Part shown: in pieces, positions 25,655 to 34,892 of the stretch
Layout of the letters: each line of letters opens with the position of its first letter
How positions within the stretch are numbered: position 1 is the first letter of the stretch
Assembly: GCA_910589075.1 (NCBI GenBank)
Contig: CAJUSK010000005.1
Coordinates: forward strand, 1 to 64,000
Length of the DNA: 64,000 nt
From: an uncultured Lachnospiraceae bacterium
GTDB lineage: Bacteria; Bacillota; Clostridia; Lachnospirales; Lachnospiraceae
Direction: 5' to 3'
Position numbers and translations under genes: made by a program
The notes under the pieces: generated by a model
Told to the model about the DNA's origin: nothing
The model's database searches: none
The model's input: the letters and a program-made list of their open reading frames with translations, nothing else

Positions 25655-27016
25655 ATGAATCAACAAACGGAAGAAAATTATAGCTTTTGTCCGAAATGCG
25701 GTTCTTTGATGGAAAACGGTGTTTGCCCGGAATGCGCAAAACAAAAGGACCAGGGGATCTATTCTTCACAGAATTTTCCCCAGGGATTGACGGAGCAGCA
25801 GCCGGATACAACCGGTGCTTATTCGCCGGCAGGCTACAGCCAGGCACATGGTCAGAGCCAGCCGGGTGCATATCAGAACCAGGCAGGCCAGTACGGACAG
25901 GGTGCATATCAGAGCCAGGCAGGCCAGTACGGGCAGGGTGCGTACCAGAGCCAGCCGGACCCGTATGGACAGGGGGCATACCAGAGTCAGCCGGGTCAAT
26001 ATGGACAGAATCCATATCAGAATCAACAGGGGCCATATCAGCAGAACCCATATCAGAATCCGTCGGGATATTATGTGCAGCCGGGAAACCAGGGGGCAGG
26101 CTTCAATCCTTATATGAAGCCTAAAAAAGACAACCAGGTCTGGATGATTGTAGGGATTGTGGCAGCGATTGTAGTGCTTCTCTTAACGATTATAGGCAGT
26201 TTCCTGTACGGATATTTTATTACCAAGATCGTTACCACGGATGCCGATTTCTATACGGGACGGTATGATTTTGACAATGGAGACAGGAACTATGGCGGCA
26301 GCGACTATGCAGATGAGGAAGAGCCGGATTCCTATGAGGAAGCGGGAGACGACTATGTTCCCTCACTGGACGATGAATATTATTACGGACCCTGTGATGC
26401 CATCAATGAGGATGTGGATTATTCTTTTATTACCAAATCCTATAACAATGAAGATCCGGACAATGACATAGATGTAATTATCAATTATTTTGAACTGGAA
26501 GGGGACAGTATCCCCAATATAGATGAATTGAATGAAGCGCTGGAAAAAGTGGCGCTCTATTATGCGGTGGATTTTCCGCAGTACGCCTCTTATGCAGAAT
26601 ATGGTGAGAGCTATGCGGTTTATATCACATCCTATGTGACTTACAATGATGCGGATATGATCAGCATTGTTCTGGATGAGTATATTATGGTGGATGACCG
26701 GTACCATGTGGATCTCTATCCGATTAATATTGATATTAAGAATGGTGTGATTCTGGACAATGACAGTCTGTTGCAGATAGACGGTGATTTTGCCGAGGAA
26801 TTCAGGCGGCGGAATGACGAACAGAATGGAAGTATTGATTATCTGGATGCACTGTCAGACGAAGAACTCACACTGTCGCTTCAGGACGGGGACAATATGA
26901 TTGCCTTCTATACCCCTCTGGGTATGGAAATTGGCCTGAATTATGAGGATGTTGGCTCCAGCGGCTGGTTTACGGTCACTTATAAGGATTATGACAGATA
27001 TTTGTCAAAATTCTAA
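25655..27016 (+). CDS. Zinc-ribbon, Q/G/Y-repeat, membrane protein of unknown function
   Basis: 453 residues from ATG 25655, preceded by TCAGGAGGCGG. The N-terminus is a zinc ribbon (CPKC at about 11-14 and CPEC about 12 residues later). Residues ~60-150 consist of six near-copies of a 12-residue unit like GAYQSQAGQYGQ. A single transmembrane helix follows (VWMIVGIVAAIVVLLLTIIG). The C-terminal ~270 residues are very acidic and aromatic, probably extracytoplasmic. The layout zinc ribbon, disordered repeat, TM, outer domain is common among uncharacterised Lachnospiraceae proteins. No enzyme motif is seen. The repeat DNA makes its length likely to vary between strains. Confidence 0.7.
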   Translation: MNQQTEENYSFCPKCGSLMENGVCPECAKQKDQGIYSSQNFPQGLTEQQPDTTGAYSPAGYSQAHGQSQPGAYQNQAGQYGQGAYQSQAGQYGQGAYQSQPDPYGQGAYQSQPGQYGQNPYQNQQGPYQQNPYQNPSGYYVQPGNQGAGFNPYMKPKKDNQVWMIVGIVAAIVVLLLTIIGSFLYGYFITKIVTTDADFYTGRYDFDNGDRNYGGSDYADEEEPDSYEEAGDDYVPSLDDEYYYGPCDAINEDVDYSFITKSYNNEDPDNDIDVIINYFELEGDSIPNIDELNEALEKVALYYAVDFPQYASYAEYGESYAVYITSYVTYNDADMISIVLDEYIMVDDRYHVDLYPINIDIKNGVILDNDSLLQIDGDFAEEFRRRNDEQNGSIDYLDALSDEELTLSLQDGDNMIAFYTPLGMEIGLNYEDVGSSGWFTVTYKDYDRYLSKF

Positions 27017-27055
27017 GATTCTTGTAACTGAGAAGTTTTTCAGGTTTTTCTATGG

Positions 27056-27085
27056 GGTTAAAGCCGGATGTATCCGGTTTTAACC
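27056..27085 (+). terminator. Hairpin after the zinc-ribbon membrane gene
   Basis: GGTTAAAGCCGGAT pairs almost fully with ATCCGGTTTTAACC around a 2-base loop, 40 bases after the stop codon. No T-tract follows, so it may be a processing or weak termination structure. Confidence 0.4.
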
Positions 27086-27220
27086 TGCATATCTATTATC
27101 TATTGTATAGGAGGTGCGGGGCAGTCAGCGGCCCCATATCCCGTAAATATTCCGTTGCTGCGGGCTTTACCGCAGATCTTTCACCGTTTCCCGGTATTGC
27201 ACAGATATTGAAAAAAATGA

Positions 27221-27249
27221 TTGACAAATTCGAACAGATGTTTTATTCT
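27221..27249 (+). promoter_or_regulatory. recA promoter
   Basis: TTGACA (27221-27226) and TATTCT (27244-27249) are separated by 17 bases, 44 bases before the recA ATG. LexA-like sites lie inside the spacer and just downstream. Confidence 0.8.
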
Positions 27250-27268
27250 ATTAACAGAACAAATGTTC
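27231..27268. promoter_or_regulatory. Two LexA (SOS) boxes at recA
   Basis: GAACAAATGTTC at 27257-27268 is a perfect match to the Gram-positive LexA/DinR core GAAC-N4-GTTC. CGAACAGATGTTT at 27231-27243 is an imperfect second copy located between the -35 and -10 elements. Binding at either would block the recA promoter, so SOS induction of recA-recX is expected. Confidence 0.8.
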
Positions 27269-27292
27269 CAGAAGCATGTAAGGAGAACAACG

Positions 27293-28417
27293 ATGGAAAA
27301 AGAAGATAAATTAAAAGCATTGGATGCCGCATTGGGGCAGATTGAACGTCAGTTTGGCAAGGGTACAGTTATGAAGCTGGGCGATCCCAGCACACAGATG
27401 AATGTTGAGACGATTCCAACCGGGTCGTTGAGCCTGGATATAGCACTGGGGCTGGGAGGCATTCCCAAGGGCAGGATCGTGGAGATATACGGACCGGAGT
27501 CCAGTGGTAAGACGACCGTTACGTTACATATGGTGGCTGAAGTACAGAAGCGGGGCGGCATTGCCGGATTTATTGATGCAGAGCATGCACTGGATCCAGT
27601 TTATGCGAAGAATATAGGCGTTGACATAGATAACCTGTATATATCACAGCCGGACAACGGGGAGCAGGCCATGGAGATTACAGAGACGATGGTGCGTTCC
27701 GGCGCCATGGATATTATTGTGGTGGACTCGGTGGCGGCGCTGGTGCCCAAGGCGGAGATTGACGGTGAGATGGGAGACAGTCATGTGGGCCTGCAGGCCC
27801 GGCTGATGTCCCAGGCGCTGCGCAAGCTGACAGCCGTAATCAGTAAATCGAACTGTACGGTGGTATTTATCAACCAGTTGCGTGAGAAAATCGGCATTAT
27901 GTTCGGCAATCCGGAGACAACCACCGGTGGTCGTGCCCTCAAGTTCTATTCTTCCGTCCGCCTGGATGTGAGAAAGATCGATACATTAAAGCAGAGCGGA
28001 GAAGTAATCGGGAACCGTACAAGAGTCAAGGTTGTCAAAAATAAGATTGCCCCTCCATTTAAAGAGGCAGAATTCGACATTATGTTTGGCCAGGGTATCT
28101 CACGGGAAGGCGATATTCTGGACCTGGCCGCCGGATGCAGTATTATTAATAAAAGCGGGGCCTGGTACGCATATGAGAGCAGCAAGATCGGTCAGGGCCG
28201 TGAAAATGCAAAGCAATATCTGAAAGACAATCCGGAAATCTGTGTTGAAGTGGAAAACCGTGTCAGAGAGCACTATGGGCTGAACGGTGGTACTAAGGAA
28301 GCGGAGCCGGAAGACAAAAAGGAAGCGGCAGGCAGGAAACCGGCGGAGAAGAAGAGCACAACAGAGAAAAAGGAAGCCGCTGCCACAGAGAAAAAAGAGA
28401 GTAAGCAGAGTTCATGA
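27293..28417 (+). CDS. Recombinase A
   Basis: 374 residues from ATG 27293 with AAGGAG upstream. Walker A is GPESSGKTT and Walker B is [11 protein letters not shown], followed by the L1/L2 loops and [27 protein letters not shown] (written as consecutive conserved patches). RecA promotes strand exchange and LexA cleavage. The C-terminal ~45 residues are a long K/E/A-rich tail ([13 protein letters not shown] and so on), more charged than in Bacillus and common in Lachnospiraceae. It overlaps recX by four bases. Confidence 0.97.
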   Translation: MEKEDKLKALDAALGQIERQFGKGTVMKLGDPSTQMNVETIPTGSLSLDIALGLGGIPKGRIVEIYGPESSGKTTVTLHMVAEVQKRGGIAGFIDAEHALDPVYAKNIGVDIDNLYISQPDNGEQAMEITETMVRSGAMDIIVVDSVAALVPKAEIDGEMGDSHVGLQARLMSQALRKLTAVISKSNCTVVFINQLREKIGIMFGNPETTTGGRALKFYSSVRLDVRKIDTLKQSGEVIGNRTRVKVVKNKIAPPFKEAEFDIMFGQGISREGDILDLAAGCSIINKSGAWYAYESSKIGQGRENAKQYLKDNPEICVEVENRVREHYGLNGGTKEAEPEDKKEAAGRKPAEKKSTTEKKEAAATEKKESKQSS

Positions 28418-29031
28418 CGGTAACAGGAATCGAAGCAATATCAAAATCCAGAAGCAAAGTGTTTCTGGACGGGGAGTTCGCCTTTGTATTATACAAAGGC
28501 GAACTGCGCAAATATCAGATGAAAGAAGGCATTGAGCTGCAGGAGGATATTCTGGAAGAATTGCAGACGCAGGTACTTCCCAAACGGGCGAAATTGCGCG
28601 CGATGAATCTTTTAAAGAACAGGCAGTATACTGAAAAGCAGCTGATGGATAAGCTGATGGCAGGAGGTTGTGGGCAGGAGATAGCCAGGGAAGCGGTGGA
28701 TTATGTAAAATCTTATCGGTATGTAGATGACGATCGGTATGCCTGTGAATATATAGCCTGTCACATGGAACGGCACAGCCTCAGGGAGATTGAGCAGAAA
28801 CTGCTGATGAGAGGCATTAGCCGTGAGCAGTTCCGGCATGCGTTGGAAGCGCTGGAAGCACAGGGCAGCACATTTGATGAAGAGGCGATGATACGGAGCA
28901 TCCTGAAAAAAAAGTATTGTACGGAAAATATTGTGAGTGACAAAGAAAAACAGCGTATTTATGCGTATTTTTACCGAAAAGGCTTTTCGATTGAGCTTGT
29001 CAGGCGTGTGATGGAGGATAGTTTTGCTTGA
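28414..29031 (+). CDS. Regulatory protein RecX
   Basis: 205 residues starting in the recA stop (ATGA). It has the three-helix RecX repeats, seen in [43 protein letters not shown] and [18 protein letters not shown] (three separate conserved stretches). RecX modulates RecA filament growth. Cotranscription with recA is typical. The N-terminal region ([20 protein letters not shown]) is the usual Firmicute extension. Confidence 0.9.
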   Translation: MTVTGIEAISKSRSKVFLDGEFAFVLYKGELRKYQMKEGIELQEDILEELQTQVLPKRAKLRAMNLLKNRQYTEKQLMDKLMAGGCGQEIAREAVDYVKSYRYVDDDRYACEYIACHMERHSLREIEQKLLMRGISREQFRHALEALEAQGSTFDEEAMIRSILKKKYCTENIVSDKEKQRIYAYFYRKGFSIELVRRVMEDSFA

Positions 29032-29072
29032 CATAACATGAAAATGCGTATAGAATTAATGTGTTGTAAATT

Positions 29073-29100
29073 TTGACAATTAGGATTGCATTATTATCCT
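29073..29100 (+). promoter_or_regulatory. Promoter of rny
   Basis: TTGACA (29073-29078) and TATCCT (29095-29100) with a 16-base spacer, in the gap between recX and rny. A -10 of TATATC five bases further down would need too long a spacer. Confidence 0.5.
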
Positions 29101-29149
29101 ATATCAGATATTTGTACAATGAAAAATGAATAAGGAGGTGCTCCTGTAC

Positions 29150-30697
29150 ATGCTCTATGTAGTAATAGCAGTCATTGTTACACTTCTTATTGCTGTACCT
29201 GTATCCGTTATGGCGGCCACATCTTATCATAAGAAGGTTGTGGAAACCAAAATCGGCAATGCGGATGAGAAGGCAAGGGAAATTATCGATGAGGCTTTGA
29301 AAACTGCAGAGGCTAAGAAGAGAGAAGGCTTACTTGAGATTAAAGAAGAGTCCATCCGTACCAGGAATGAACTTGACAAGGAAATCAAGGAACGCCGTGC
29401 TGAGGTACAGCGCTCTGAAAGAAGGATTCAGCAGAAAGAAGAGAACATTGATAAGAAGGCGGATTCCATTGAAAAGAAAGAAGCTGCCCTGACAGTGAGA
29501 GAAGAAGAACTTGGCAAACTGAAAGTCGAGGTTTCCAAGTTGAATGAACAACGAGTACAGGAACTGGAACGAATCTCTGGATTAACCTCCGAACAGGCAA
29601 AAGATTATTTGTTGAAAACTGTTGAAGACGAAGTAAAGCATGAAACAGCCATGATGATCAAGGAGATGGAAAGCCGGGCTAAGGAAGAAGCGGACAAGAA
29701 GGCAAAAGAATATGTAGTTACTGCGATTCAGAAATGTGCCGCCGACCATGTATCCGAAACGACGATTTCCGTTGTACAGCTTCCCAATGATGAAATGAAG
29801 GGAAGGATCATCGGCCGTGAGGGCAGAAACATTCGTACCCTCGAAACCATGACAGGTGTGGATCTGATTATTGATGATACGCCGGAAGCTGTTATTTTAT
29901 CCGGTTTTGATCCGATCCGCCGGGAAGTTGCCCGTATTGCCCTTGAGAAATTGATTGTTGACGGACGTATTCATCCGGCCAGAATCGAAGAAATGGTTGA
30001 AAAGGCGCAAAAAGAAGTAGAAGTGATGATCAAGGAAGAAGGGGAGGCCGCTACTCTGGAAGTCGGCGTACATGGTATCCATCCGGAACTTGTGAGACTG
30101 CTTGGAAAGATGAAATTCAGAACAAGCTATGGACAGAATGCTTTGAAGCATTCTATCGAAGTGGCTCAGTTAACCGGATTGCTGGCAGCGGAAATGGGTC
30201 TGGATGTCAGACTTGCGAAGCGTGCCGGATTACTGCATGATATTGGAAAAGCAGTGGACCATGAAATGGAAGGCTCTCATATTCAGTTGGGTGTTGAGCT
30301 TTGCAGGAAATACAAGGAAGGACCAGTTGTAATAAACAGTGTGGAGTCCCACCATGGGGATGTAGAACCCCAGTCCCTGATTGCATGTCTTGTTCAGGCG
30401 GCGGATACCATTTCCGCAGCAAGGCCGGGCGCAAGACGGGAAACAATTGAAACGTATACAAGCAGGTTAAAACAGTTAGAAGAAATTACAAACAATTTCA
30501 AAGGTGTAGACAAATCTTTTGCTATTCAGGCAGGCAGAGAGGTTCGTGTTATGGTAGTTCCAGAACAGATTTCTGATTCTGACATGGTGCTTCTGGCACG
30601 TGATTTATCCAAGCAGATCGAAGCTGAATTGGAATATCCGGGACAGATCAAAGTCAATGTCATTCGTGAATCGCGCGTAATCGACTATGCAAAGTAG
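29150..30697 (+). CDS. Ribonuclease Y
   Basis: 515 residues from ATG 29150. I prefer this start over ATG 29126 because the strong AAGGAGGTG site lies between them and family members begin with the membrane helix (here [16 protein letters not shown]). Order of domains: N-terminal helix, a long charged coiled coil (~30-190), KH domain with [17 protein letters not shown] domain with the metal-binding pair in LLHDIGKA, and a conserved C-terminus. RNase Y is the membrane-bound endonuclease that starts mRNA decay in Firmicutes. Length is standard. Confidence 0.95.
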   Translation: MLYVVIAVIVTLLIAVPVSVMAATSYHKKVVETKIGNADEKAREIIDEALKTAEAKKREGLLEIKEESIRTRNELDKEIKERRAEVQRSERRIQQKEENIDKKADSIEKKEAALTVREEELGKLKVEVSKLNEQRVQELERISGLTSEQAKDYLLKTVEDEVKHETAMMIKEMESRAKEEADKKAKEYVVTAIQKCAADHVSETTISVVQLPNDEMKGRIIGREGRNIRTLETMTGVDLIIDDTPEAVILSGFDPIRREVARIALEKLIVDGRIHPARIEEMVEKAQKEVEVMIKEEGEAATLEVGVHGIHPELVRLLGKMKFRTSYGQNALKHSIEVAQLTGLLAAEMGLDVRLAKRAGLLHDIGKAVDHEMEGSHIQLGVELCRKYKEGPVVINSVESHHGDVEPQSLIACLVQAADTISAARPGARRETIETYTSRLKQLEEITNNFKGVDKSFAIQAGREVRVMVVPEQISDSDMVLLARDLSKQIEAELEYPGQIKVNVIRESRVIDYAK

Positions 30698-30726
30698 AAT
30701 AGTTTTGGCATGAAACAGTTTTATAA

Positions 30727-30757
30727 AAAGGAAACGCGTTAACGTTTCCTTTTTTTT
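30727..30757 (+). terminator. Terminator of rny
   Basis: GGAAACG pairs with CGTTTCC around a short loop and is followed by eight T residues, about 30 bases after the rny stop. A classic factor-independent terminator. Confidence 0.9.
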
Positions 30758-30791
30758 ACAGCAGGGAACAAGTTGGAGAAGGAGGTTTCAT

Positions 30792-30902
30792 ATGTTGGTG
30801 TTAATGGGTGGTATGCTTGTAATTATCATTGCGGTGGTAGTGGTAGCGGCAGTGTCGTCTGTTGTATCTGCAGTTGCAGCCAGCGAAGACATTGATTCCT
30901 GA
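30792..30902 (+). CDS. 36-residue hydrophobic membrane peptide
   Basis: A short gene with a perfect-looking GAAGGAGG site 8 bases before its ATG. It encodes 36 residues, nearly all hydrophobic until the end (MLVLMGGMLVIIIAVVVVAA at the start), with a C-terminal SEDIDS tail. That predicts a single transmembrane helix with a short acidic tail. It has its own terminators on both sides, so it is an independent transcription unit or a leader peptide. No family is recognised. Small membrane peptides near rny could be regulatory or type I toxin-like; no antisense RNA is evident, so I assign no function. Confidence 0.65.
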   Translation: MLVLMGGMLVIIIAVVVVAAVSSVVSAVAASEDIDS

Positions 30903-30928
30903 GAACGGAGATACAGGCAGTCAACAGG

Positions 30929-30980
30929 GGAGGTATTGTTCAATTTGAAGGCAGATAATTGAACAATGCCTCTTTTTTTG
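30929..30980 (+). terminator. Terminator after the small membrane peptide
   Basis: An inverted repeat (AGGTATTGTTCAAT with ATTGAACAATGCCT, one mismatch) with a 13-base loop is followed by seven T residues. It ends the transcript of the 36-residue gene and is immediately followed by the tandem repeat. Confidence 0.85.
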
Positions 30981-31213
30981 TTTCATAGGAAAATGCGTCC
31001 TATGAAACAAAAGGGATGCGCAGCTTCGCGCGCGGAACAAAAGCTGCGCTTTCCGGAAAATTTGGACGCGGGAGTGTGCGAAGCGCACTTTTGTTCTTTC
31101 ATAGGAAAGTGCGTCCTATGAAACAAAAGGGATGCGCAGCTTCGCGCGCGGGAACAAAAGCTGCACTTTCCAGAAAAGTTGGACGCGAGAGTGTGCGAAG
31201 CGCACTTTTGTTC
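30981..31213. repeat. Tandem 116/117-bp palindromic repeat, two copies
   Basis: Copy 1 is 30981-31096 and copy 2 is 31097-31213; they agree at all but a few positions (one extra G, and single substitutions). Each unit holds three inverted repeats: TTTCATAGGA/TCCTATGAAA, a GC-rich patch around GCTTCGCGCGCG, and GTGTGCGAAGCGCAC near its end. No plausible protein is encoded: the open frame across it is just the repeat read through. It resembles intergenic palindromic repeats (REP/MITE-like) in Lachnospiraceae. Confidence 0.85.
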
Positions 31214-31255
31214 CTGTGCCTTGTGACAAATTTATCCATAAAGAAGAAATTTCTC

Positions 31256-31284
31256 TTGTGTATTTCAAATTCTTGTAGTAAAAT
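31256..31284 (+). promoter_or_regulatory. Promoter of the aminotransferase gene
   Basis: TTGTGT (31256-31261) and TAAAAT (31279-31284) with a 17-base spacer, about 80 bases upstream of the aminotransferase start and just after the tandem repeat. Confidence 0.5.
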
Positions 31285-31364
31285 AGCAAAGGTGTGATGT
31301 TTAATTGTATACAATTATCCAATCACACAAATAAAATTATGAAGATTTAAGGACGGTGCTGGAT

Positions 31365-32669
31365 ATGAAGCCATACAAAGAGTTAAGCAGGGAGGAACTG
31401 CTTGCATGTAAAGAGGAACTGGACAAACAATATAAAGAGGCACAGGGAAAAGGTCTGAATCTGAATATGTCCAGAGGAAAACCGGAGAAGGGTCAGCTCG
31501 ATATGGGTATGGGCCTGATGAGTGTACTTGGTGCGGACTGTGACATGAAGTCGGAGGATGGTACGGACTGCCGGAACTATGGGGAACTGGACGGGATTAT
31601 GGAAGCCAAAGTCCTGATGGCCGGTATTATGGGGGTCAGGAATCCGGAAGACGTAATTCTGTTTGGTAACGGGAGCCTTTCCACGATGTATGATGCTGTT
31701 TGCCGTTCTTTTGTAAAGGGGGTATTGGGAAGTACGCCATGGTGTAAGCTGGATCATGTGAAATTTTTATGCCCGGTTCCGGGATATGACAGACACTTTG
31801 CGATTACAGAACATTTTGGGATTGAAATGATCAATATTCCCATGACGGCTACAGGGCCGGATATGGATCTGGTGGAACAATATGTGACACAGGATCCGAT
31901 GGTGAAAGGTATCTGGTGTGTACCCAAATATTCCAATCCTCAGGGTATTTCCTATTCCGATGAGACAGTAAAACGATTTGCCGCACTGGAACCTGCCGCA
32001 GAAGATTTCCGGATTTACTGGGACAATGCCTATGCGGTACATCATCTGTATGAGGATGACCAGGATGAGATACTGGATATTCTGGAGGAATGTGAAAAGG
32101 CCGGACATCCGGATATGGTGTATATCTTTGGTTCTACTTCTAAAATCAGTATGGCGGGCGCCGGAATCGCAGCCATGGCCGCATCCCGGAAAAATATGGA
32201 TTCCATTAAAAAGTCCATTGCCATCCGGACAATCTGTTATGATAAAATCAATCAGCTCCGTCATGCCAGATACTTCAACAGTATGGAAGCAGTCAGGGAG
32301 CATATGAAAAAACATGCCGATATTCTGCGGCCAAAGTTTGAAGCAGTATTGGATGTGCTGGAACAGGAACTGGGCGGTCTTGGTATCGGAAGCTGGGTGA
32401 AGCCGAAAGGCGGTTATTTTATAACCTTTGAAGCTATGGAAGGCTGTGCGGGAAATATTGTGAAAAAATGTAAAGAGGCCGGCGTAACCCTGACCAATGC
32501 AGGTGCTCCGTTCCCTTATGGAAAAGATCCTCACGACAGTGTAATCCGTATCGCGCCTTCTTTCCCTTCGCCGGATGAACTGGCGGCAGCCACGGATCTG
32601 TTCGTACTGTGTGTTAAACTTGCCAGTCTGGAAAAACTGCTGGAAGTATCAGGAGGAAAAAATGAGTGA
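31365..32669 (+). CDS. Class I aminotransferase, aspartate-aminotransferase subgroup Ic type
   Basis: 434 residues from ATG 31365 with AAGGACGG eight bases upstream (GTG 31356 lies inside this site). Typical stretches are LNMSRGKPEKGQLDM, NYGELDG, PVPGYDRHF, WCVPKYSNPQG, the aspartate of YWDNAYAVHHL and the PLP-lysine motif FGSTSKISMAGAG. These match the Asp-aminotransferase family PF12897, a PLP enzyme using amino donors such as aspartate, alanine or glutamate; the exact substrate is not certain. The next gene overlaps by 8 bases. Confidence 0.85.
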   Translation: MKPYKELSREELLACKEELDKQYKEAQGKGLNLNMSRGKPEKGQLDMGMGLMSVLGADCDMKSEDGTDCRNYGELDGIMEAKVLMAGIMGVRNPEDVILFGNGSLSTMYDAVCRSFVKGVLGSTPWCKLDHVKFLCPVPGYDRHFAITEHFGIEMINIPMTATGPDMDLVEQYVTQDPMVKGIWCVPKYSNPQGISYSDETVKRFAALEPAAEDFRIYWDNAYAVHHLYEDDQDEILDILEECEKAGHPDMVYIFGSTSKISMAGAGIAAMAASRKNMDSIKKSIAIRTICYDKINQLRHARYFNSMEAVREHMKKHADILRPKFEAVLDVLEQELGGLGIGSWVKPKGGYFITFEAMEGCAGNIVKKCKEAGVTLTNAGAPFPYGKDPHDSVIRIAPSFPSPDELAAATDLFVLCVKLASLEKLLEVSGGKNE

Positions 32670-33198
32670 CGAAGTCAGAAGAATTGACAGGACTCTGATT
32701 CATAAAGGATCAATTATTGAATATTATGTGGATACCATGGAGCTGCCTGACGGCAAATATGCAAAGTGGGATTTTATCAAACACAATGGAGCCGCTGCGG
32801 TGGTGCCGGTTATGTCAGACGGGAAGATTTTGATGGTATCACAGTACCGGAATGCATTGGAGAGGTATACGCTGGAGATTCCTGCCGGTGGGCTGAATCC
32901 TGAAGAAGCCACAGACACGGCGGCTGCAAGAGAGCTGGAGGAAGAGACCGGATATGCGTCCGGGGATCTGGAATTGCTTCTGTCCCTGCGCACCACAGTT
33001 GCCTTTTGCAACGAAAAGATTGATATTTACGTTGCCAAAAATCTGGTAAAGACACAGCAGCATCTGGATGAGGATGAGTATCTGAATGTGGGGGCGTATA
33101 CGCTCACGGAGCTGGAAGAACTGATTTTTGACGGAAAAATCCAGGATTCCAAAACAATCGCTGCTTTAATGGCATACAAAGTAAAATACGGCATATAA
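32662..33198 (+). CDS. NUDIX hydrolase, ADP-ribose pyrophosphatase type
   Basis: 178 residues from ATG 32662, with AGGAGGAAAA upstream inside the end of the aminotransferase gene. A complete Nudix box is present: G-x5-E-x7-RELEEETG beginning at GGLNPEEATDTAAARELEEE. The surrounding WDFIKHNGAAAVVPV and YTLEIPAGGL are characteristic of ADP-ribose pyrophosphatases (NudF type), which break ADP-ribose into AMP and ribose-5-phosphate. The 8-base overlap indicates translational coupling. Confidence 0.9.
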   Translation: MSDEVRRIDRTLIHKGSIIEYYVDTMELPDGKYAKWDFIKHNGAAAVVPVMSDGKILMVSQYRNALERYTLEIPAGGLNPEEATDTAAARELEEETGYASGDLELLLSLRTTVAFCNEKIDIYVAKNLVKTQQHLDEDEYLNVGAYTLTELEELIFDGKIQDSKTIAALMAYKVKYGI

Positions 33199-33226
33199 TT
33201 GTAAAAAAGTCAGAAGTGGATATGCT

Positions 33227-33838
33227 GTGAGATTTACAAAAATACGTTGGAAGAGGGCAGAAAGGCCAAACTGGGCGCTGCCCTTTTTTGCCGGATTGGT
33301 GGCTGGTGCCGCGCTGGTGTATATGAATGCAGGTATCTTTATCACCGATATGGGATTTTTAAGCCGGATGAGCCTGGAACGGTTTAAACGGGTGGAACTC
33401 AATGAAAACGCCTTTTTTTTCTATGCGCTCAGCAAACGCATGGGTCCCCTGTGGCTGGCCGCCATGCTTTCTACAACCTTTGCCGGCATTGTGACAACCT
33501 ATCTGTTTGTGATGTGGCTGGGAGTTTGCATGGGAGTCGTGGCATCGGTTTCGATTATGCGATACGGAATAAAGGGCATTCTGCTCCTTGCAGGCAGTAT
33601 GGTGCCGCATTATCTCTGTTATATTCCGGCGTTTTTCATGCTGGCAGACCTGTGCTTCAGGATCTGTACCAAACTGTATTATCCCGTGCGGGATTTTACG
33701 GAGACCTATGAGGAAAAAACAAAAAATTTTGGTATTCTGGGAAATTTTCTCATGGTGCATGCAGTTGTCATAATAGGGGTGGTTTTGGAAAGTTATGTAA
33801 ATCCAAATGTAATGTCGGAATTATTAAAAATATTTTAA
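33227..33838 (+). CDS. Stage II sporulation protein M
   Basis: 203 residues, apparently starting at GTG 33227; the ribosome binding site is weak. Five hydrophobic segments are visible, including FFAGLVAGAALVYMNAG and LWLAAMLSTTFAGIVTTYLF. SpoIIM is a membrane component of the DMP complex needed for septal peptidoglycan remodelling and engulfment in sporulation. Location between a NUDIX gene and xerD is usual in Firmicutes. Its presence implies a spore-forming lineage, though not proof of sporulation. Confidence 0.85.
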   Translation: MRFTKIRWKRAERPNWALPFFAGLVAGAALVYMNAGIFITDMGFLSRMSLERFKRVELNENAFFFYALSKRMGPLWLAAMLSTTFAGIVTTYLFVMWLGVCMGVVASVSIMRYGIKGILLLAGSMVPHYLCYIPAFFMLADLCFRICTKLYYPVRDFTETYEEKTKNFGILGNFLMVHAVVIIGVVLESYVNPNVMSELLKIF

Positions 33839-33975
33839 TATGTCGGATTTGCTGGAAAATACCAATTGATTTTCAGAAAAAACTTGATTATAATAAAATT
33901 AGTTATACATAAAATTCCCTGCTACAGGGAGGATTTGAGGGTGTAGTTTACGATCAGAGGAAGGGCACGGATTCC

Positions 33976-34860
33976 ATGCAGAACGATATTTCAGCTTTTA
34001 TTTTTTATTTACATAATATAAAAAAGACTTCCGGAAATACCGAGCTGTCTTACAAAAGGGATTTGTGCAAGTTTGTGAATTTTATGGAAGAGAGAGGGAT
34101 TACTGCGGTGACGCGTATTTCCCCGGAGGATTTACATGCCTATATCCGTTATCTGAATGAGCGAAAGTTTGCCCCGTCCACTGTTTCCAGGAATATTGCT
34201 TCCATTAAGGCGCTGTACCAGTATCTCAGCCGGGAGGGCCGGATCAAGGACAATATTGCGGAAGCGCTCAAGGCGCCTAAAATAGAAAAGAAAACACCGG
34301 AGATTCTTTCCATGGAAGAGGTGGTGCGTTTGCTGGAGCAGCCATCGGGAAACAGCGATAAGGAAATCCGGGACAAGGCAATGCTGGAACTGCTCTATGC
34401 CACAGGTATCCGTGTAACGGAACTGATTACGCTGCTTGTGCAGGATGTCAATCTCCAGATGGGCGTGATCCTCTGCAGAGATCTACATAAAGAAAGGCTG
34501 GTGCCTTTCGGAGAAGCGGCAAAGGCCGCATTGATACGGTATATGGAAGAGGCAAGGAGCAGCATGCTGTCAAGCAGCAGGGAAGAAACACTGTTTGTAA
34601 ACTGTTCCGGTCAGCCCATGAGTCGGCAGGGATTTTGGAAATTAATTAAACATTATGCCCGGAAAGCCGGGATCCAGGCGGATATTACGCCGCATACGCT
34701 GCGCCATTCCTTTGCGGCCCATTTGGTGGAGAACGGGGCCGATCTGAGGAGCGTACAGGAAATGCTGGGACATTCAGATATATCCACCACACAGATGTAT
34801 GCCAATATAGGGCGTAATCGAATCAGAGAAGTATATGCAAAGGCTCACCCGCGGGGGTGA
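33976..34860 (+). CDS. Site-specific tyrosine recombinase XerD
   Basis: 294 residues. The N-terminal SAM-like core-binding domain (YLHNIKKTSGNTELSYKRDL) precedes the catalytic domain with Arg in LYATGIRVTELITL, HxxR in HTLRHSFAAHL, His in MLGHSDISTTQMY and the Tyr of that last motif. XerD with its partner resolves chromosome dimers at dif. Length (about 295) and chromosomal context near spoIIM favour the housekeeping XerD over a mobile-element integrase. No signs of transfer. Confidence 0.85.
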   Translation: MQNDISAFIFYLHNIKKTSGNTELSYKRDLCKFVNFMEERGITAVTRISPEDLHAYIRYLNERKFAPSTVSRNIASIKALYQYLSREGRIKDNIAEALKAPKIEKKTPEILSMEEVVRLLEQPSGNSDKEIRDKAMLELLYATGIRVTELITLLVQDVNLQMGVILCRDLHKERLVPFGEAAKAALIRYMEEARSSMLSSSREETLFVNCSGQPMSRQGFWKLIKHYARKAGIQADITPHTLRHSFAAHLVENGADLRSVQEMLGHSDISTTQMYANIGRNRIREVYAKAHPRG

Positions 34861-34869
34861 GCCTTTTTG
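34840..34869 (+). terminator. Terminator of xerD overlapping its stop codon
   Basis: AGGCTCACCC and GGGTGAGCCT form a 10-bp GC-rich stem with a GCGG loop and are followed by TTTTTG. The stem includes the xerD stop codon. It also lies at the end of the convergent DAHP synthase gene. Confidence 0.85.
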
Positions 34870-34892
34870 TCTGTGTCTGCCATAGTTTGCGG

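Noticed and set aside
25850-26060. Regularly spaced similar DNA units resembling a CRISPR or satellite array
   Set aside because: The units are 36-base coding repeats for the 12-residue Q/G/Y motif inside a protein. There are no unique spacers and no cas genes.
31016-31297. An open frame of about 93 codons across the tandem repeat, and similar frames on the other strand
   Set aside because: It merely translates the repeated DNA, has no ribosome binding site, and the peptide repeats with the DNA unit.
33976-34860. XerD-like gene as an integrase of a second mobile element
   Set aside because: It sits among conserved core genes (NUDIX, spoIIM), has core-like base composition and the standard XerD length, with no att or cargo beside it.
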